Assembly: GCA_030648295.1 (NCBI GenBank)
Contig: JAUSID010000161.1
Coordinates: 1-64,000 of the forward strand
Length of the DNA: 64,000 nucleotides
Direction of reading: 5' to 3'
Origin: Opitutaceae bacterium
Lineage (GTDB): Bacteria; Verrucomicrobiota; Verrucomicrobiia; Opitutales; Opitutaceae
The translations under genes were made by a program, and so were the position numbers. Within the stretch, counting starts at the first letter, position 1. The number at the start of each line of letters is the position of its first letter. Shown here piece after piece: positions 25,498-34,694 of this stretch. Below the pieces are notes generated by a model, which saw nothing but the letters and a program-made list of their open reading frames with translations, was not told the origin of the DNA and did no database searches.

Positions 25498-28203
25498 TCA
25501 GCGCGCCACGCCGAGGGTGTAGGTTTCTCCGGCCGTCGTCGCGAAATCGACCGTGTGCGCCAACGGCGCCCTTGCCTCCGGCAGTGCCTGCGCGTTCGCC
25601 ACGATCGGTTTGCCGGCGTCGACGATTCGATAAAAAGGATTCGGGTTTGCGGCGCGCGCCGGTTTTAGGTCGAGCGCAGTCCCGCCGCTCGCGGACGCCA
25701 CGGTCACGGGTTCGTTCGTGCGCAGCCGGAGATTTCCACCGAGCTTCGCTCTTACAGCGGCCCGGGTGAGTTTCCCGCCCGCCCACTCGAGATCGACTTC
25801 AAACCCGCCGCGTGCCTTGAGTCCGGTGACTTTTCCCGCCGGCCAGGCCGACGGTAGCGCCGGCAGCAGTTGGAGCACCCCGGCATGGCTTTGCACCAGC
25901 ATCTCCGCGATGCCGGCCGTGTAGCCGAAGTTGCCGTCGATCTGGAAGGGCGGGTGCGCGTCGAACATATTCGGATACAAACCACCGCCGCGCATGTTGA
26001 CCTCACTCGTGCCCACCAGCCGGAACAGATTGCGGACGATGGCGTAGGCGTGATCCCCGTCCTGCATCCGCGCCCAAAAATTGATCTTCCAGCCCATCGA
26101 CCAGCCCGTGGCCTCGTCGCCGCGGATGGCGAGGGTCCGCGCCACGGCGCGAAACAGCTCCGGCGTCGCCTCGGCATTGATCTGGTTGCCCGGATGCAAC
26201 GGGTAGAGATGCGACAGGTGGCGGTGCCTGGGATCCTGATCCTTGTAGTCTTCCCGCCACTCCTGCAGCTGGCCGCTTGCGCCGATCCGATAAGGGGCGA
26301 GTTTCGCGAGCTTCCCGCGCAGTTCGCGCGCGAGCCCGGCGTCGCGGCGCAGCAGTTCCGCCGCTTCGATCGTCCGGGTGAACAGCTCGCGGATGATGGC
26401 GAGATCCATCGTGCCGCCGACGGCAGTCGCGGCCGGCTTTCCTTCCGGCGAAATGAAATTGTTTTCCGGCGACGTGCTCACGGGTGTCACGAGTTCGCCA
26501 TTGCCCGCATCGCGCAGCCAGTCGGCGTAGAACTCCGCCGCGCCCTTCATGATCGGGTACGCCTCGTCCGCGAGAAATTTTTGGTCGCCGGTGAAAAGAT
26601 AGTGCTCCCACAGGTGCGAGCTGAACCAGCCGCCGGCCATGTTCCAGAATGCGGCCCGGGCCTGGCCATCGACGGGGAAAGCATCCCGCCAGATCGTCGT
26701 GTTGTGATGCGTCACCCAGCCGCGGCTGTGGTACATCTCGCGCGCCGCGATCGGACCGGTTTTGGTCAGTTCGGCGAGCATCCGAAAGAGCGGTTCGTGC
26801 AGCTCCGACAGATTCGTTGGCTCTGCCGGCCAGTAGTTCATCTCGGTGTTGATGTTGATCGTGTAGGCCGAGGCCCATGGCGGGATGACCAGGTCGTTCC
26901 AGATGCCCTGCAAATTCAGCGGCTGCGAGCCGGCGCGCGATCCGGCGATGAGTAGGTAGCGGCCGAACTGGAAACACAGCGCCGCCAGCGCCGGATCACT
27001 GGATTCACGAAAGGTGGCGATCCGCCGATCGGTCGGGAGTTTCTCCTTCGCAGTGTCACCCGCGAGCGCGAGCGTCACGCGCCGGAACAACGCGCGATGG
27101 TCCGCGATGTGGCGGTCGCGCAGGGTGGCGAATCCGCGTTGCGCGGCGGCACGAACGTCACGCGTGGTGCGCCGCGCGGGATCGATACCGTCGCGGCTCG
27201 GGCTCCTGTCGAACCCGTTGAAACTGCTGCCGGCGGACAACAGGAGCACCGCCTCCGTGGCGCCTTCGATCCGGAGCGCGCCGTCGTCGGTGATCACCCG
27301 GCCATCGGATTGAGCCAGCAACCGCGCTTCGAAGTACATTCCTTTGCCGCCGATTTCGGGGCCGTACAAGGCGGTGCCGCTGCCGCGTCCGCCGTACGGC
27401 TTCACATGCGGCAGTCGCTTCCCACCCGCATCATATAATTCCGGATACCGTTGCTGCTCGCCCGCCTGCTCGATCGTTTCGAGCGGGCGGCGGCCGACGT
27501 ATCCCGGCAGCTGTCCGCGCAGCACCAGTTCGGCACCGTTCGCCGTCGTCTTGGCCGTGGGGTGCACCGAGGCGAGTGAGATCCTGAACCCAAGTGTGCC
27601 GGGTTTGTCGGCCCGAAGCCGGATCGCGATCACCTGATCGGGATGGCTCGCGAAAATTTCGCGCGTGTAGGTGACACCGTTCCGTTCGTAGGTGACGCCC
27701 GCCGTCGCGGTGTCGAGATCGAGCCAGCGGCGAAACTCACGGGCGGCGGGTGCCGTGCCGGCCGGCTGGCTGCCCGTGCGCGCACCGGTTGTGGCGGCCG
27801 CCGGCACAAAATCGATCAGCAGGTCGCCGAGCGGCTGGTAGCACTGCTGGTTTCGCCCGAGCCAGTGTTTCGTGATGTAGGCATCGGCCTCGGAATTCTT
27901 CCCCGCCCGCAGGAGTCCCGTGACGTGATCGAAATCCTTCGTGATATCGATCGTGCGGAGGTCCGCCGGCGGCTCGCCCGAATAAAGCGTGTCTTCATTC
28001 AGCTGCAGCCGTTCCTGATCGATGCCGCCAAATACCATCGCCCCCATCCGGCCGTTGCCGAGCGGCAGCGCATCGGTCCAGCGTTCGGCGGGCTTGTCAT
28101 ACCAGAGCGAGAGCCCGGCCGTCGGCTCCGGCAGGTGGGCCGCGGCCGCAAGCGCGGATGGCGCAAGCAACATTCCGAGAACCAGACAGCGCGCGGGTTG
28201 CAT
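25498..28203 (-). CDS. Glycoside hydrolase family 95 (alpha-L-fucosidase-like)
   Basis: Exported 901-residue inverting hydrolase. The ATG at 28203 gives the signal peptide MQPARCLVLGMLLAPSALAA; the ATG four codons upstream is less suitable. The N-terminal sandwich begins LWYDKPAERWTDALPLGNGR, then MGAMVFGGIDQERLQLNEDT, the signature of the family. In the (alpha/alpha)6 barrel, YTININTEMNYWPAEPTNLS carries the two catalytic-site Asn residues and NYW motif. RHLSHLYPLHPGNQI and FQIDGNFGYTAGIAEMLVQS (activating Asp) are conserved. GH95 enzymes remove alpha-1,2-fucose or alpha-L-galactose from xyloglucan, pectin or mucin-like glycans. The promoter region upstream holds two identical palindromes (28363 and 28444). 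Confidence 0.94.
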   Translation of the reverse strand: MQPARCLVLGMLLAPSALAAAAHLPEPTAGLSLWYDKPAERWTDALPLGNGRMGAMVFGGIDQERLQLNEDTLYSGEPPADLRTIDITKDFDHVTGLLRAGKNSEADAYITKHWLGRNQQCYQPLGDLLIDFVPAAATTGARTGSQPAGTAPAAREFRRWLDLDTATAGVTYERNGVTYTREIFASHPDQVIAIRLRADKPGTLGFRISLASVHPTAKTTANGAELVLRGQLPGYVGRRPLETIEQAGEQQRYPELYDAGGKRLPHVKPYGGRGSGTALYGPEIGGKGMYFEARLLAQSDGRVITDDGALRIEGATEAVLLLSAGSSFNGFDRSPSRDGIDPARRTTRDVRAAAQRGFATLRDRHIADHRALFRRVTLALAGDTAKEKLPTDRRIATFRESSDPALAALCFQFGRYLLIAGSRAGSQPLNLQGIWNDLVIPPWASAYTININTEMNYWPAEPTNLSELHEPLFRMLAELTKTGPIAAREMYHSRGWVTHHNTTIWRDAFPVDGQARAAFWNMAGGWFSSHLWEHYLFTGDQKFLADEAYPIMKGAAEFYADWLRDAGNGELVTPVSTSPENNFISPEGKPAATAVGGTMDLAIIRELFTRTIEAAELLRRDAGLARELRGKLAKLAPYRIGASGQLQEWREDYKDQDPRHRHLSHLYPLHPGNQINAEATPELFRAVARTLAIRGDEATGWSMGWKINFWARMQDGDHAYAIVRNLFRLVGTSEVNMRGGGLYPNMFDAHPPFQIDGNFGYTAGIAEMLVQSHAGVLQLLPALPSAWPAGKVTGLKARGGFEVDLEWAGGKLTRAAVRAKLGGNLRLRTNEPVTVASASGGTALDLKPARAANPNPFYRIVDAGKPIVANAQALPEARAPLAHTVDFATTAGETYTLGVAR

Positions 28204-28362
28204 GGGTGGATCCAAAGCAGAGGCCCGTGCCGGCGCGAGTCTAGGATACGAACACTTACATCGTTCAGCGCTCCAGCCGTCGGCGAGCTGGAGTACTCAG
28301 CGCACCGGTTCACCAGCCTCCTCACGCCGGCGGCGACGTTTGCCGCCGGCTCGGCCGCCACG

Positions 28363-28385
28363 TTTGTCATCTAATAGATGACAAA
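28363..28385. promoter_or_regulatory. Palindrome TGTCATCTAATAGATGACA, copy 1
   Basis: A 23-bp near-perfect dyad centred on TAATA, within the 367-bp space between the HEAT/DUF1080 gene end and the GH95 start. It lies 160 bp upstream of GH95. It could be an operator or a repeat element; no T-run follows. The 28204-28570 space contains no gene. Confidence 0.55.
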
Positions 28386-28443
28386 GTAAATCGGGGCTCG
28401 CGCTTCGGATAGCAGGGAGTTGTCCGCTGCGACGGTGCCGCCG

Positions 28444-28464
28444 TTGTCATCTAATAGATGACAA
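28444..28464. promoter_or_regulatory. Palindrome TGTCATCTAATAGATGACA, copy 2
   Basis: Same 19-base core as the copy 81 bp to the left, but in a different outer context (CCGT...ACGG extends the dyad). The sequence between the copies is unrelated to either. It lies 107 bp beyond the stop of the HEAT/DUF1080 gene and about 240 bp upstream of GH95. Confidence 0.55.
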
Positions 28465-28570
28465 ACGGGATTGGGCGAACGCCACCATGCGCCGGTCTCG
28501 GGCCACCGTGTTTCGCGTCGATTCGGATCGATCCGCGTCGCACGTCGATTGGCTCGATTGGCGGTTCCGG

Positions 28571-31216
28571 CTACGGCAGTTCCTCGATCACCACATGGCG
28601 GAACATGATCTCGGCTTTGCAGTTGCCGTGGATCTGAAGCGCCACCACTCCGTCCGGCGCCATGCTGCGGTCGGTTTCTTCATAGGCGATTGTCTTCTCG
28701 CCATTCAGCGCGAGTTCGATGTGCGGTCCGCGGCACGTGATTTCGTAACGATTCCAACCGCCCGGTATTTCGAGCCGGCGAATCTGCTCCGGATTCGGCT
28801 CGGCGAGGAATTTCTTCCGCCGCGATTCGTCGTAGAGCTTGCCGGAATGGCCGGCGCCAATGTCCGCCTGGTAGCCGCTCATCTCGTTCGGCGGCTGCTT
28901 GACCCGCACGCTGCGAAACTGGACGCCGCCATTCACGAATCCCTCGGTGCCGACGAGCTTGTATTCCACGCGCAGGACAAAATTCCGGTACGTGCGTTTT
29001 GTCGCCAGAAACTCGTTACGGGGATTCCCTTCGAGCGAACCCCCGACCATCACGCCGTCGCGCACGCGCCACACCGCCGGGTCGCCATCCCAGCCGGCCA
29101 GGTCGCTGCCGTTGAACAGCGTTCCCGGCGGCAGGCTCGGCGGCGCGCGATTCCCGGCCGCGACGGCAGCGCCGCCGCCACCCTTTTGTTTGGCCGCTCC
29201 AACTGGGAGGCCCTTGGCCACGCGCGTGGCTTTTTTGCGCGTGTCCTCGTCGGGGCCTGACGCGGCGATTTTCGTCAGCATCAGTTTCACCGCGAGACCC
29301 TGGTCGGAGTTCAGCAGCGCCGGCGCAATCTGCACGACGGCGAGCGCCGCCTCAGTTTTCACCGCCGGATCGTCAAGATACGGCTGCAGCATTCGGAACG
29401 ATTCGACGTGCCGCGCGCTGCCCAGGGCCGACACGATTGCCATCTTCTCCTCTGGCGACCGCACCAGCGCATTGGCTTCGCCCAGGAACGCCACGGCGTT
29501 GAGCGGCGAACGATCCCGGCCCGCCGCCACATTGCCCGCCATCCGAATCGCGCTGCGCAACGCGAGCTCGCGCGCCGCCGGCGTGGGACTCGACCGGGTG
29601 ATGCCGAGCAGCGTCGTCGCCGGCGTCGCGTCAGGCCAGTCTGCCAGGCACTGAAGGGCGGCATCGCGGAGCGATGACTGCTCCGACTTGAGCGCCGAAC
29701 GCACCGCGACGAATGCTTCGTGGCTGCCGCCCATGTTTCGGACCACGGCGCCGAGCGGTCGCAGCAGGGCCACCTTGGTATTCGGATCCGCGGGGCGGAA
29801 AGCGGCGAGTACCGGTTCGATCCGCTGCGGCGGATCGAGCACCTTCATCGATGTCGTGACGATCGCGCGGTCGGCGAGCGTCTTCAACTCGTCGTCGGTC
29901 AACGCCACCGCCAGCGCGATCAGCGGCGCAAGATCCGCCGGCCGGGTCACGAGGGCGAGCGCGCGGAGCGCGGCTTTGGCCACGTCGGCGTTTGCATTGC
30001 GGGCCAGCTTCAGCAGTTCGGTCGTGGCGCTTTCCGCATTGCGGTCGCCGAGCAGCGCGATCAGCCGCGCCCGCACCGTGGGTTCAGCCGTGCGCAGCGC
30101 CGCCAGGATCGCCTCGTTTGCGTTCGGTGCGGAAATCCGGGCGAGGCTCGCAACCGCGGCTTTCATGTCGGCTCCTCCGGCCGGCCGGGTGGCGGCGCGA
30201 AGCAGAAGTGGCACGCTCGACGCGCCGCCAATTCTGCCCAGCGCTTCGAGCGCGGCAACCCGCACGTCCTCGTCGGGCGCGTCGGCCCGCGCCTCGATCG
30301 CGGCAAGCTGGGACCGGTCGCCACGTTCGACTAACGCGGCAATGAGCAGGGCCTGCAACGTGGATTTGGCCTTCGCCATCTCCGCGACGATCGCCGGAGC
30401 GATGGCGGGCCCGCGCAGTTCGCGGAGCGAACGCAACGCCACATCGCGTCTCGCGAGGTCGTTCGAATGCAAATTCTGGACCAACAGCGGCAACCCGGCT
30501 TCGCCGCGCGCGACGATGGCCTGGTGCGTGGCGGTGGTGCGCAGCTGGGCCGGAAGGTTGGTCTGCCGCACGGCGTCGTACAACGCGACCGCGGCATCGC
30601 GGCGGCCTTGCTCCAGATTCTGCGCCGCCAGGAACAGGCTGGCTTCAGCGGCGGCAATGCGCAGCTCCTCCGACCCGGAACTGAGCGATTGCTGGACGAC
30701 GCGGGCGGCCTCGGGTGTGGCGATCCGGCCAAGCGCAACGAGCGCGGCGCCGGCGACGGCCGGCGCCTGGCCCGAGGCGAGTTTGCCCAAAGCCGGCACG
30801 GCCCTGGTGTCGCGGCGCATGCCGAGCGAGTTGATCACGCCCACCAGTTGGTTGCCCTGCACGCGGCCCAGCGCGTCGCGCAGCGCATCGACGGCGCTCG
30901 GGTCCGGCATGACTTCGAGCGCATCGCGCGCGTATAGGCTGAGCTTTTCATCGTTGAGCAGCGCGGCCAACGCGGGCACCGCCTCCGGCGTGCCGACGAT
31001 CGCGAGCTGCTGGCACGCCCGCGCCCGCGCGAAAACGTCAGCGCTGGATTGCAGGACGCCGATCAGCTCGCGGGTCTTTTGCGGATCGGCATTCGCCGCT
31101 TCCATGCGACCGGCGCCGGCCACGCAAAAGGCGGCGGCCATGAGCAGCCCTTTGCACGCACGGTGGTTGATGCGGATTCGGGCCGCACGGAGGACGAGAG
31201 GGGTTGGGTGGGTCAT
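28571..31216 (-). CDS. HEAT-repeat protein with C-terminal DUF1080 domain
   Basis: Exported 881-residue protein. The start at 31216 (MTHPTPLVLRAARIRINHRA) is followed by a hydrophobic segment (CKGLLMAAAFCVAGAGRMEA). Residues 40-600 are a long alpha-solenoid of HEAT/PBS-lyase-like repeats (ACQQLAIVGTPEAVPALAAL, VRVAALEALGRIGGASSVPL). The last 210 residues form a DUF1080 (3-keto-disaccharide hydrolase/LamG-like) sandwich: LFNGSDLAGWDGDPAVWRVR, FVLRVEYKLVGTEGFVNGGV, MSGYQADIGAGHSGKLYDES. DUF1080 proteins are abundant in Planctomycetes and Verrucomicrobia; some hydrolyse 3-keto-glycosides. The Gfo/Idh oxidoreductase ends 11 bp upstream, so the two form an operon. An oxidoreductase plus keto-glycoside hydrolase pairing fits the known 3-keto-glucoside degradation route (inference). 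Confidence 0.88.
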   Translation of the reverse strand: MTHPTPLVLRAARIRINHRACKGLLMAAAFCVAGAGRMEAANADPQKTRELIGVLQSSADVFARARACQQLAIVGTPEAVPALAALLNDEKLSLYARDALEVMPDPSAVDALRDALGRVQGNQLVGVINSLGMRRDTRAVPALGKLASGQAPAVAGAALVALGRIATPEAARVVQQSLSSGSEELRIAAAEASLFLAAQNLEQGRRDAAVALYDAVRQTNLPAQLRTTATHQAIVARGEAGLPLLVQNLHSNDLARRDVALRSLRELRGPAIAPAIVAEMAKAKSTLQALLIAALVERGDRSQLAAIEARADAPDEDVRVAALEALGRIGGASSVPLLLRAATRPAGGADMKAAVASLARISAPNANEAILAALRTAEPTVRARLIALLGDRNAESATTELLKLARNANADVAKAALRALALVTRPADLAPLIALAVALTDDELKTLADRAIVTTSMKVLDPPQRIEPVLAAFRPADPNTKVALLRPLGAVVRNMGGSHEAFVAVRSALKSEQSSLRDAALQCLADWPDATPATTLLGITRSSPTPAARELALRSAIRMAGNVAAGRDRSPLNAVAFLGEANALVRSPEEKMAIVSALGSARHVESFRMLQPYLDDPAVKTEAALAVVQIAPALLNSDQGLAVKLMLTKIAASGPDEDTRKKATRVAKGLPVGAAKQKGGGGAAVAAGNRAPPSLPPGTLFNGSDLAGWDGDPAVWRVRDGVMVGGSLEGNPRNEFLATKRTYRNFVLRVEYKLVGTEGFVNGGVQFRSVRVKQPPNEMSGYQADIGAGHSGKLYDESRRKKFLAEPNPEQIRRLEIPGGWNRYEITCRGPHIELALNGEKTIAYEETDRSMAPDGVVALQIHGNCKAEIMFRHVVIEELP

Positions 31217-31227
31217 GGTGTTTTCCC

Positions 31228-32520
31228 TCAGACGCGCCACGGTTCGCGCATGGCACGGCTGCGCATGCGGTTCGCCGGTTCGTCACCGATAAACTCCTCT
31301 GTCGCCGGATCGAACCGAACTTTTCGCCCGAGCTGCCATGCAATGGCCGCCGCGTGACACGCGATGTGCGAGTGTCGCATGACGGAATAATTCGCCGCCG
31401 GCAGCGCGCGCGACTTCACGCAGTTCAGGAATTCCCTCGTGTGCTGGGCGGCGTCGGTTCCGCGCATCGTGAAGGCGCGCCATTCGTTTCGCAGCGACGC
31501 GGGATGGAGCTCGACCGAGCCGTTGTCGCCCGTCTCGACCCAACCTTCATCGCCTTCAAAGCGGACCGGGCAGGTGCCGGTGCCGAGCCAGCCGTCGGGG
31601 CGCATCACCAGTTTCACGCCGTTCGCGTAGCGCGCGTACACCGTCGCACCGGCGGGTTCGTACTCGACCGGCACGGTCTCATCCGCCGCGTTCGCCCACT
31701 GGCAGAGGTCGACCGTGTGCGCGCCCCAGTCCAGCAGCTTGGCCCCGGAGTCGAAGTCATAGTAGCCGCGCCAGCGCCGATCGACGACGTAGGCCTTGTT
31801 GTAGGGCCGCCAGGGGCACGGGCCGAGCCACATGTCCCAATCGATGACCTCCTTCGGCGGCTCCGGCTCCGCGGGCAGCCAGTCGTAGAGCACCTGTAAC
31901 TGATAAATGGATGCGTGCAGCGTGTGCAGCCGCCCGAGCTTGCCGCTGCGGGCGAGGTGCACCGCGAACTGGAAGTTCGGCACGTTGCGCCGCTGCGTGC
32001 CGGCCTGGAAAACGCGGCCCGTCGTGCGCATGACGTCCGAGAGCGCCTGGCACTGGCCAATCGTGATGCCGCACGGCTTTTCGCTGTAGACATCTTTGCC
32101 GGCTTTCGCCGCCAAAATCGATGCGAGCGTGTGCCAGCGATCGCCCGTCGCGATCAACACGGCGTCAATGTCGGGACGCGCGATGAGCTCGCGGAAGTCG
32201 CGGTAGCGTTTGCAGTCCTTGTTGCCGTATGCCTCGTCCGCGAGCGTCTTGATCGATTCGCCCACCGCGGCCTGCACGTCGGCGATGGCGAGGAACTGCA
32301 CGTCCGGCTCCGTGATCATCGAGCTGAGATCCTGCCGGCCGCGGGGGCCGAGCCCGATTCCGCCCAGCACAATCCGGTTGCTCGGCGCGACGCCGCCATC
32401 GCGGCCGAGCACCCGGCCGGGAACAATCATCGGCATCATGGCGGCTCCGCTCGCGAGCAGTGATTTTTTCAGGAAGGCGCGTCGCGGCATCGACGGGCCC
32501 GGGGCGTTCTGCGCATGCAT
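31228..32520 (-). CDS. Tat-exported Gfo/Idh/MocA family oxidoreductase
   Basis: A 430-residue NAD(P)-dependent sugar oxidoreductase with a twin-arginine signal: MPRRAFLKKSLLASGAAMMP after a 10-residue lead. The start at 32520 is preferred. The Rossmann fold begins at IVLGGIGLGPRGRQDLSSMI. IDAVLIATGDRWHTLASILA and GKDVYSEKPCGITIGQCQAL carry the EKP motif whose Lys is catalytic. GYYDFDSGAKLLDWGAHTVD has the conserved H at the active site. Exported members use tightly bound cofactor, as in glucose-fructose oxidoreductase; oxidation of a sugar to its 3-keto form is plausible. The DUF1080/HEAT gene begins 11 bp downstream. The phosphatase gene at 32635 is divergent. Confidence 0.92.
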   Translation of the reverse strand: MHAQNAPGPSMPRRAFLKKSLLASGAAMMPMIVPGRVLGRDGGVAPSNRIVLGGIGLGPRGRQDLSSMITEPDVQFLAIADVQAAVGESIKTLADEAYGNKDCKRYRDFRELIARPDIDAVLIATGDRWHTLASILAAKAGKDVYSEKPCGITIGQCQALSDVMRTTGRVFQAGTQRRNVPNFQFAVHLARSGKLGRLHTLHASIYQLQVLYDWLPAEPEPPKEVIDWDMWLGPCPWRPYNKAYVVDRRWRGYYDFDSGAKLLDWGAHTVDLCQWANAADETVPVEYEPAGATVYARYANGVKLVMRPDGWLGTGTCPVRFEGDEGWVETGDNGSVELHPASLRNEWRAFTMRGTDAAQHTREFLNCVKSRALPAANYSVMRHSHIACHAAAIAWQLGRKVRFDPATEEFIGDEPANRMRSRAMREPWRV

Positions 32521-32634
32521 GGTGAAATCTCCCGTTGAAATGTTCGGTGGGACAGAACCAAGGGGACACTGCATGCTCAATCCTTAAGGGCGATTTCGTT
32601 TCACATCGCGGGGTATCGCGCCTACATCGCCGCG

Positions 32635-34464
32635 GTGAAGCTGAAACCCCTGCTGGCTTCGTTTTTCCTCGCTGGCCTCCCGCCCGGGCTTTGGGCGGCG
32701 ACCGAAATTTCGGATGGGCCGATGCTCGGCCAGGTCACCGAGTCGAGCATCGTCGTCTGGGCGCGGACCGCGCGACCGGGCAAATTCCTCGTCCGCTATC
32801 GCACCGAATCATCAGGCGTCCCCGGCACGTCGGGTTCAGTCGCGACGGCATACGACCACGACCTGACCGGCTTCGTGCGGATCGCCGGCCTGGAGCCCGA
32901 CACGCGTTATCTCCTCGAGGTGATGGGCGAGGGGCAGGAGAGCGGCCCGCGCGGCGAGTTTCGCACCCTCCCGAGCGCGGCCCGGTTCCGGCATGCGCAG
33001 CTGAATCCGCGCGGACTGTTCAACTTCCGATTCGAACTCGGCTGCTGCCAGACGCAAAACCCGGCGAGCGGACTGGGTCCGGGCCTGCCCGCGTTTGCGA
33101 CCATGCTGCGCCAGAAGCTGCCGGAGAAAATCCATTTCGCGATCCTCAACGGCGACTGGCTTTACGAGGATGCGCGTTCGTATCCGCCCGCGGAATGGAT
33201 GAAACAGGTCGGCGTGGTCGCAGACGGCGGGCCTGCGATCGTCGACATCGCGCCGCCCATCGTCGGCATGTGGCAAAACTACAAGAATTACCTGCACCGC
33301 GCGCCCAATCTCGTCGAGTGGCACCGGCGCGTGCCGACGGTTTTCACGTTCGACGACCATGAGCTGGTGAATGACATCCGCGGTGCCGGCACGATTGGTT
33401 TCCGCGAGCGTCGCGCCGTGTTTCGCGACATCGGTGTCCAGGCGTGGTTCGACTATCTCGGCTGGGCGAATCCGACCGAGCACGTGCAGCCGATTCAATT
33501 TGGCCGCGGCGAACTCAAGCGGGGCAGCGATATCCTGATGGACGAACGCGCAGATTTCACGCGGCTCGATCTGAAGCAGGTCAGCAACCTGCACGTGCAC
33601 TGGGGGCGCGCGAATGCGGGTGAGGATATCCTCGCCCTCGATTCCGAGCCGCCGGGCAATCCCAACGCGGGCGTGTACGCCGTGCGCGAAGTGATCGACG
33701 CGCACCGGCTGCGCATCCGGCCGGAGGCCATCGCGGACAGCATCGGCGGCTATTCAATCGGCCGGCGGTCCTATGGCCGTTTCCGCGTCGGCAACTGCGA
33801 ATATTTCCTGCTCGACTGCAAATCGCACCGCGAGATGCACGACCCCGCGAACCCGCGGAAGCCGGGGCTCAGCATGCTCGGCACGGAGCAGAAGGCCTGG
33901 CTGCTCCGCGCGATGCGCGAGAGCGACGCCGATTTCTTCTTCATCGCCTCGTCCGTGAACTTCGCCATCCCGCACGATGGCGCGGGCGGCCACGAGATGA
34001 GCGCGGGCAAGGACGAGGCCTGGACCGCCCTGCTGGCGGAACGCGAGGAACTCATCGCGGCCTGGGAGCCGCTGCGCAAGCCGGTCTTCGTCATGACCGC
34101 CGATCTGCACAACAGCTTTGTCGTGAAGGTCACCGACTTCATCTGGGAGATCTGCTCCTCCCCGCACAACTCGGTGAACCACACCCTCAACGACGAAGGC
34201 CGCCGGCCGATCAACGGTCACTATCAATCAGGTCCGCGGCAGGTCGACATCCGGTGGTCGAGTTTCATGCTGCCCGACATTCCGCGCCCGGATCGCCTGT
34301 ATCCGTATTTCTGTGTCGTACAGGTGAACAACGTCGCCAACAACCCGCTGAAGCTCGGTACCGAACGCTGGGTGGCGTTTCCGCACCCGCAGGTGGTGTT
34401 TCAGTTCTTCAACGGCCGGACAGGTGAACTGGAATACGCCGAGGCGATTTCGACCGCGCGGTGA
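32635..34464 (+). CDS. PhoD-like alkaline phosphatase family protein
   Basis: Exported 609-residue metallophosphoesterase. The GTG at 32635 starts MKLKPLLASFFLAGLPPGLW, a signal peptide. An N-terminal fibronectin-like PhoD_N domain lies at about residues 25-110 (GPMLGQVTESSIVVWARTAR, LEPDTRYLLEV). The phosphatase core follows: FELGCCQTQN, FAILNGDWLYEDARSYPP (metal-binding GDxxY), VPTVFTFDDHELVNDIRGAG (DDHE) and VFVMTADLHNSFVVKV (C-terminal metal His). PhoD enzymes hydrolyse phosphodiesters and teichoic-acid-like substrates using Ca2+/Fe3+. The length is above the typical 500-580 residues because of insertions around 300-400. Divergent from the Gfo/Idh operon across 114 bp. Confidence 0.9.
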   Translation: MKLKPLLASFFLAGLPPGLWAATEISDGPMLGQVTESSIVVWARTARPGKFLVRYRTESSGVPGTSGSVATAYDHDLTGFVRIAGLEPDTRYLLEVMGEGQESGPRGEFRTLPSAARFRHAQLNPRGLFNFRFELGCCQTQNPASGLGPGLPAFATMLRQKLPEKIHFAILNGDWLYEDARSYPPAEWMKQVGVVADGGPAIVDIAPPIVGMWQNYKNYLHRAPNLVEWHRRVPTVFTFDDHELVNDIRGAGTIGFRERRAVFRDIGVQAWFDYLGWANPTEHVQPIQFGRGELKRGSDILMDERADFTRLDLKQVSNLHVHWGRANAGEDILALDSEPPGNPNAGVYAVREVIDAHRLRIRPEAIADSIGGYSIGRRSYGRFRVGNCEYFLLDCKSHREMHDPANPRKPGLSMLGTEQKAWLLRAMRESDADFFFIASSVNFAIPHDGAGGHEMSAGKDEAWTALLAEREELIAAWEPLRKPVFVMTADLHNSFVVKVTDFIWEICSSPHNSVNHTLNDEGRRPINGHYQSGPRQVDIRWSSFMLPDIPRPDRLYPYFCVVQVNNVANNPLKLGTERWVAFPHPQVVFQFFNGRTGELEYAEAISTAR

Positions 34465-34483
34465 ACGGGCGCGAAGCGCCGAG

Positions 34484-34539
34484 GACCAGAGACCAGAGAC
34501 CAGAGACCAGGGACCAGGGACCAGGGACCAAGGGACATG
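34484..34539. repeat. GACCAGA heptamer array
   Basis: Seven or more copies of a 7-base unit, three GACCAGA then three GACCAGG then GACCAAG and a decayed copy. It starts 20 bp after the phosphatase stop. The reverse-complement array stands at 52815-52849. Confidence 0.85.
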
Positions 34540-34582
34540 GGACCGCGGACGAAGGTGAGGCAGGTGGAACGAACATGGCTCG

Positions 34583-34648
34583 TCCTGGGAGCGCGGGCCT
34601 CTGGCCCGCAATGATCGGTGCGGGCGAGACGCCCGCGCTCCCAGGGAG
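34583..34648. repeat. Head-to-head REP doublet
   Basis: Two inverted units of the GCGGGC...GCCCGC palindrome with the TCCTGGGAGC tail pointing outward on each side, separated by about ten bases (GCAATGATCGGTGCGG). Same family as 21741-21958 and 52683-52710. It lies between the convergent PhoD-like and DegT-family genes. Confidence 0.78.
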
Positions 34649-34694
34649 CCGATACCGTGGCGCGAAGCTGGAAAAAGCTGCGCTCGCAAATTCG

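Noticed and set aside
34484-34539. Possible CRISPR array
   Set aside because: Units are 7 bases without spacers; the other period arrays are likewise pure tandem repeats.
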